From positions 5,580,001 through 5,644,000 of the forward strand of contig OZ234504.1 of NCBI GenBank assembly GCA_965153455.1: a stretch of 64,000 nt of DNA, in the 5' to 3' direction. The stretch is from Sphagnum compactum. Its lineage: Eukaryota > Bryophyta > Sphagnopsida > Sphagnales. Below are positions 62,454 through 64,000 of this stretch, piece after piece; the first letter of the stretch is position 1; the number at the start of each line of letters is the position of its first letter. The notes under the pieces are model-generated. The model ran no database searches and was not told where the DNA came from. It saw nothing but the letters and a program-made list of their open reading frames with translations. A program made the translations under genes and the position numbers.

Positions 62454-62483
62454 TTTAGGGTTTAGGGTTTAAACCCTAAACCC
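62454..62483. repeat. Head-to-head telomere-type repeat junction
   Basis: Two TTTAGGG units plus TTT run directly into AAACCCTAAACCC. Bases 62458-62483 are a perfect 26-bp palindrome of telomere-type sequence. Confidence 0.9.
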
Positions 62484-62739
62484 ATTTACCATTCAGCTGA
62501 TCTGAGCTTAAAATTGTCTTGGCCCAACCTCACTCACTCTTGCAGAGATCTCTTGGGCCTTCAACCCAATATGTATTTTGATGGTGGAAGATGAAGTATT
62601 GTAAACCCAATGGGCCCATGTTTTGGGTCCAAGAAGAAAGCTTGTGGGTTGTTTTAAGGAACCATGAAACCACACTTTTGTTGTTGGCATCAAAGCATTA
62701 ACTGGACCAGAATGTGGTTTTGTTCATTCACAAAAGTTG

Positions 62740-62870
62740 TAGCTTGCGATGCTTTCGAAGGCAAACTTTGTGCTTTCATCCATTATAGTGTATGATATGT
62801 GATGTTTATTGTGTCATATATTATATTAATATTATAATTTGACATTAAGTTGTGAGGTGACTGCAAGATT
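62740..62870 (+). repeat. Foldback family B, diverged copy
   Basis: AACTTTGTGCTTTCATCCAT followed by GATATGTGATGTTTATTGTG and an AT-rich centre. The second arm is degraded. Confidence 0.65.
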
Positions 62871-63907
62871 GAGTGAATATCACAACCTGCAAAAAGTTTT
62901 TTAAAAAAGTCTCATAAATAAATAGGAACAATCGTAATGAACACACGAGTTGAAATTGATGAAACTTATTTTTATAAAATGATATTGATTATGTATTTGA
63001 AGAATGTGATTTAAACTAAATTTATTCAGTTTTATATGATATGAAAAGCACATTAGATGCAATATATGCATGATATAAGATCAAGATGTAATAATAAAAT
63101 ATTTATATGTAACATACAATTGTAAACTAAATATGAAAATACGAAATTGAAAATAATAAATCAACAAATTAATGACATATCAAATGCAATCCTTGGAAAA
63201 TGAACTCAACCTTCATTCACCCCTTAGCTTATTTTACCATGTTTGCACTCAAATGAACAAACCAAAAAAAAGAAAGAAATGTTGTTGTCACAACTTCAAA
63301 GCGAGCTTAAGGTGGCACTTAATTCTCCAATTATTTCTATCCAAATGATCATGACCACTTTGTAACCCCAAATAACAAAGTATTTATAATCATCGATTTT
63401 TTATGATTTTATACCTCTTTTGTTCTCACCTCTTTCCCTTGAACATTTTGCACGCACGTATATTTTCAAGTTGTTATCAATGTTGGCCAATTATTGAAAA
63501 ACAATGGATTATCAAATTTATTATCAATAAGGTTATTAATATCTTACCTAATGATTTATGTACTTGATGCATCAAAAGGATCCAACAAGACCCTCATGGG
63601 CTAGGTATTGAAATTTTCAAATTTTAATAACCTACCTAAATGATTGGAATTTCATGTAGGTACTAGGTTAGGTCATATGGCAATACCACCATGCATATGG
63701 GGAGTTACCCACCCCTTTTGAAACACAACACATGCATCACAAAAACCTACTCTATATGAGTAATATAATAGGCAATTTTGAAGGTAGGTATTTGTAAAAG
63801 TGTGACCATTGTACATAGTAGGCAGCTATTACCAAAGTTTAAATGGGTAATTAAAAATATTATTTTTTCAGCTAAATTTTAATATATTGATACATTGTGT
63901 GGTTCAA

Positions 63908-63930
63908 AAAACCCTAAACCCTAAACCCTA
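63908..63930 (-). repeat. Interstitial telomere-type repeat near the window end
   Basis: Three tandem AAACCCT units. Single or double units also occur near 5281, 20828, 23068, 60511, 61338 and 62359. Confidence 0.85.
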
Positions 63931-64000
63931 GACCTACTTGGTCAGTTATGAAAAAAAAGTAATAGCCAGTCAACATTTTGAAGGATATCGAACCAACTCA

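Overview
The window looks like nuclear DNA of a green plant (streptophyte). It has spliced genes with GT-AG introns, many short TTTAGGG/CCCTAAA blocks (the Arabidopsis-type telomere unit), plant-type gene families and plant transposon types (Helitron, CACTA). The AT-rich, repeat-laden spacers and low gene density (six genes in 64 kb) suggest a mid-sized to large genome. The species cannot be named from the sequence alone. No rRNA, tRNA or CRISPR array was found.

Layout. 1-17.6 kb: no gene recognised; AT-rich spacer with short tandem arrays, a 34-bp minisatellite, a cluster of foldback repeats and two copies of a dispersed repeat (family A). 17.7-19.7 kb (+): an unrecognised five-exon gene, reconstructed as 265 residues. 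20.5-23.8 kb (-): a SCO1 copper chaperone in seven exons (357 residues), convergent with the previous gene. 25.6-31.7 kb (-): a SET-domain lysine methyltransferase of the Rubisco-LSMT/SETD type in 15 exons (479 residues). 31.7-44.3 kb: a transposon-rich spacer with a miniature CACTA element, a hairpin element, three family A copies (one split by a complete short Helitron), a 179-bp duplication and an 80-bp satellite. 44.3-47.8 kb (+): a TcdA/ThiF-like tRNA threonylcarbamoyladenosine dehydratase in 11 exons (487 residues). 49.4-50.5 kb (+): an intronless membrane-anchored J-protein of the DNAJB12/DUF1977 type. 54.3-57.9 kb (-): a secreted GDSL esterase/lipase fused to a C-terminal fasciclin (FAS1) domain in six exons (about 569 residues). 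58-64 kb: AT-rich spacer with telomere-like blocks, one of them a perfect head-to-head palindrome.

The genes are unrelated housekeeping or cell-wall functions, not a pathway or operon: mitochondrial copper delivery, protein lysine methylation, tRNA modification, ER co-chaperoning and cell-wall/extracellular lipid work. Exon models were built by hand from splice signals, reading phase and family resemblance. Each recognised model sums to a multiple of three, but no transcript evidence was available.

The most distinctive items are the GDSL-FAS1 fusion, the Helitron nested in a family A repeat with an exactly recoverable empty site, the mini-CACTA element with a 3-bp target duplication, the serial foldback family, and the conserved-looking but unrecognised 265-residue protein.
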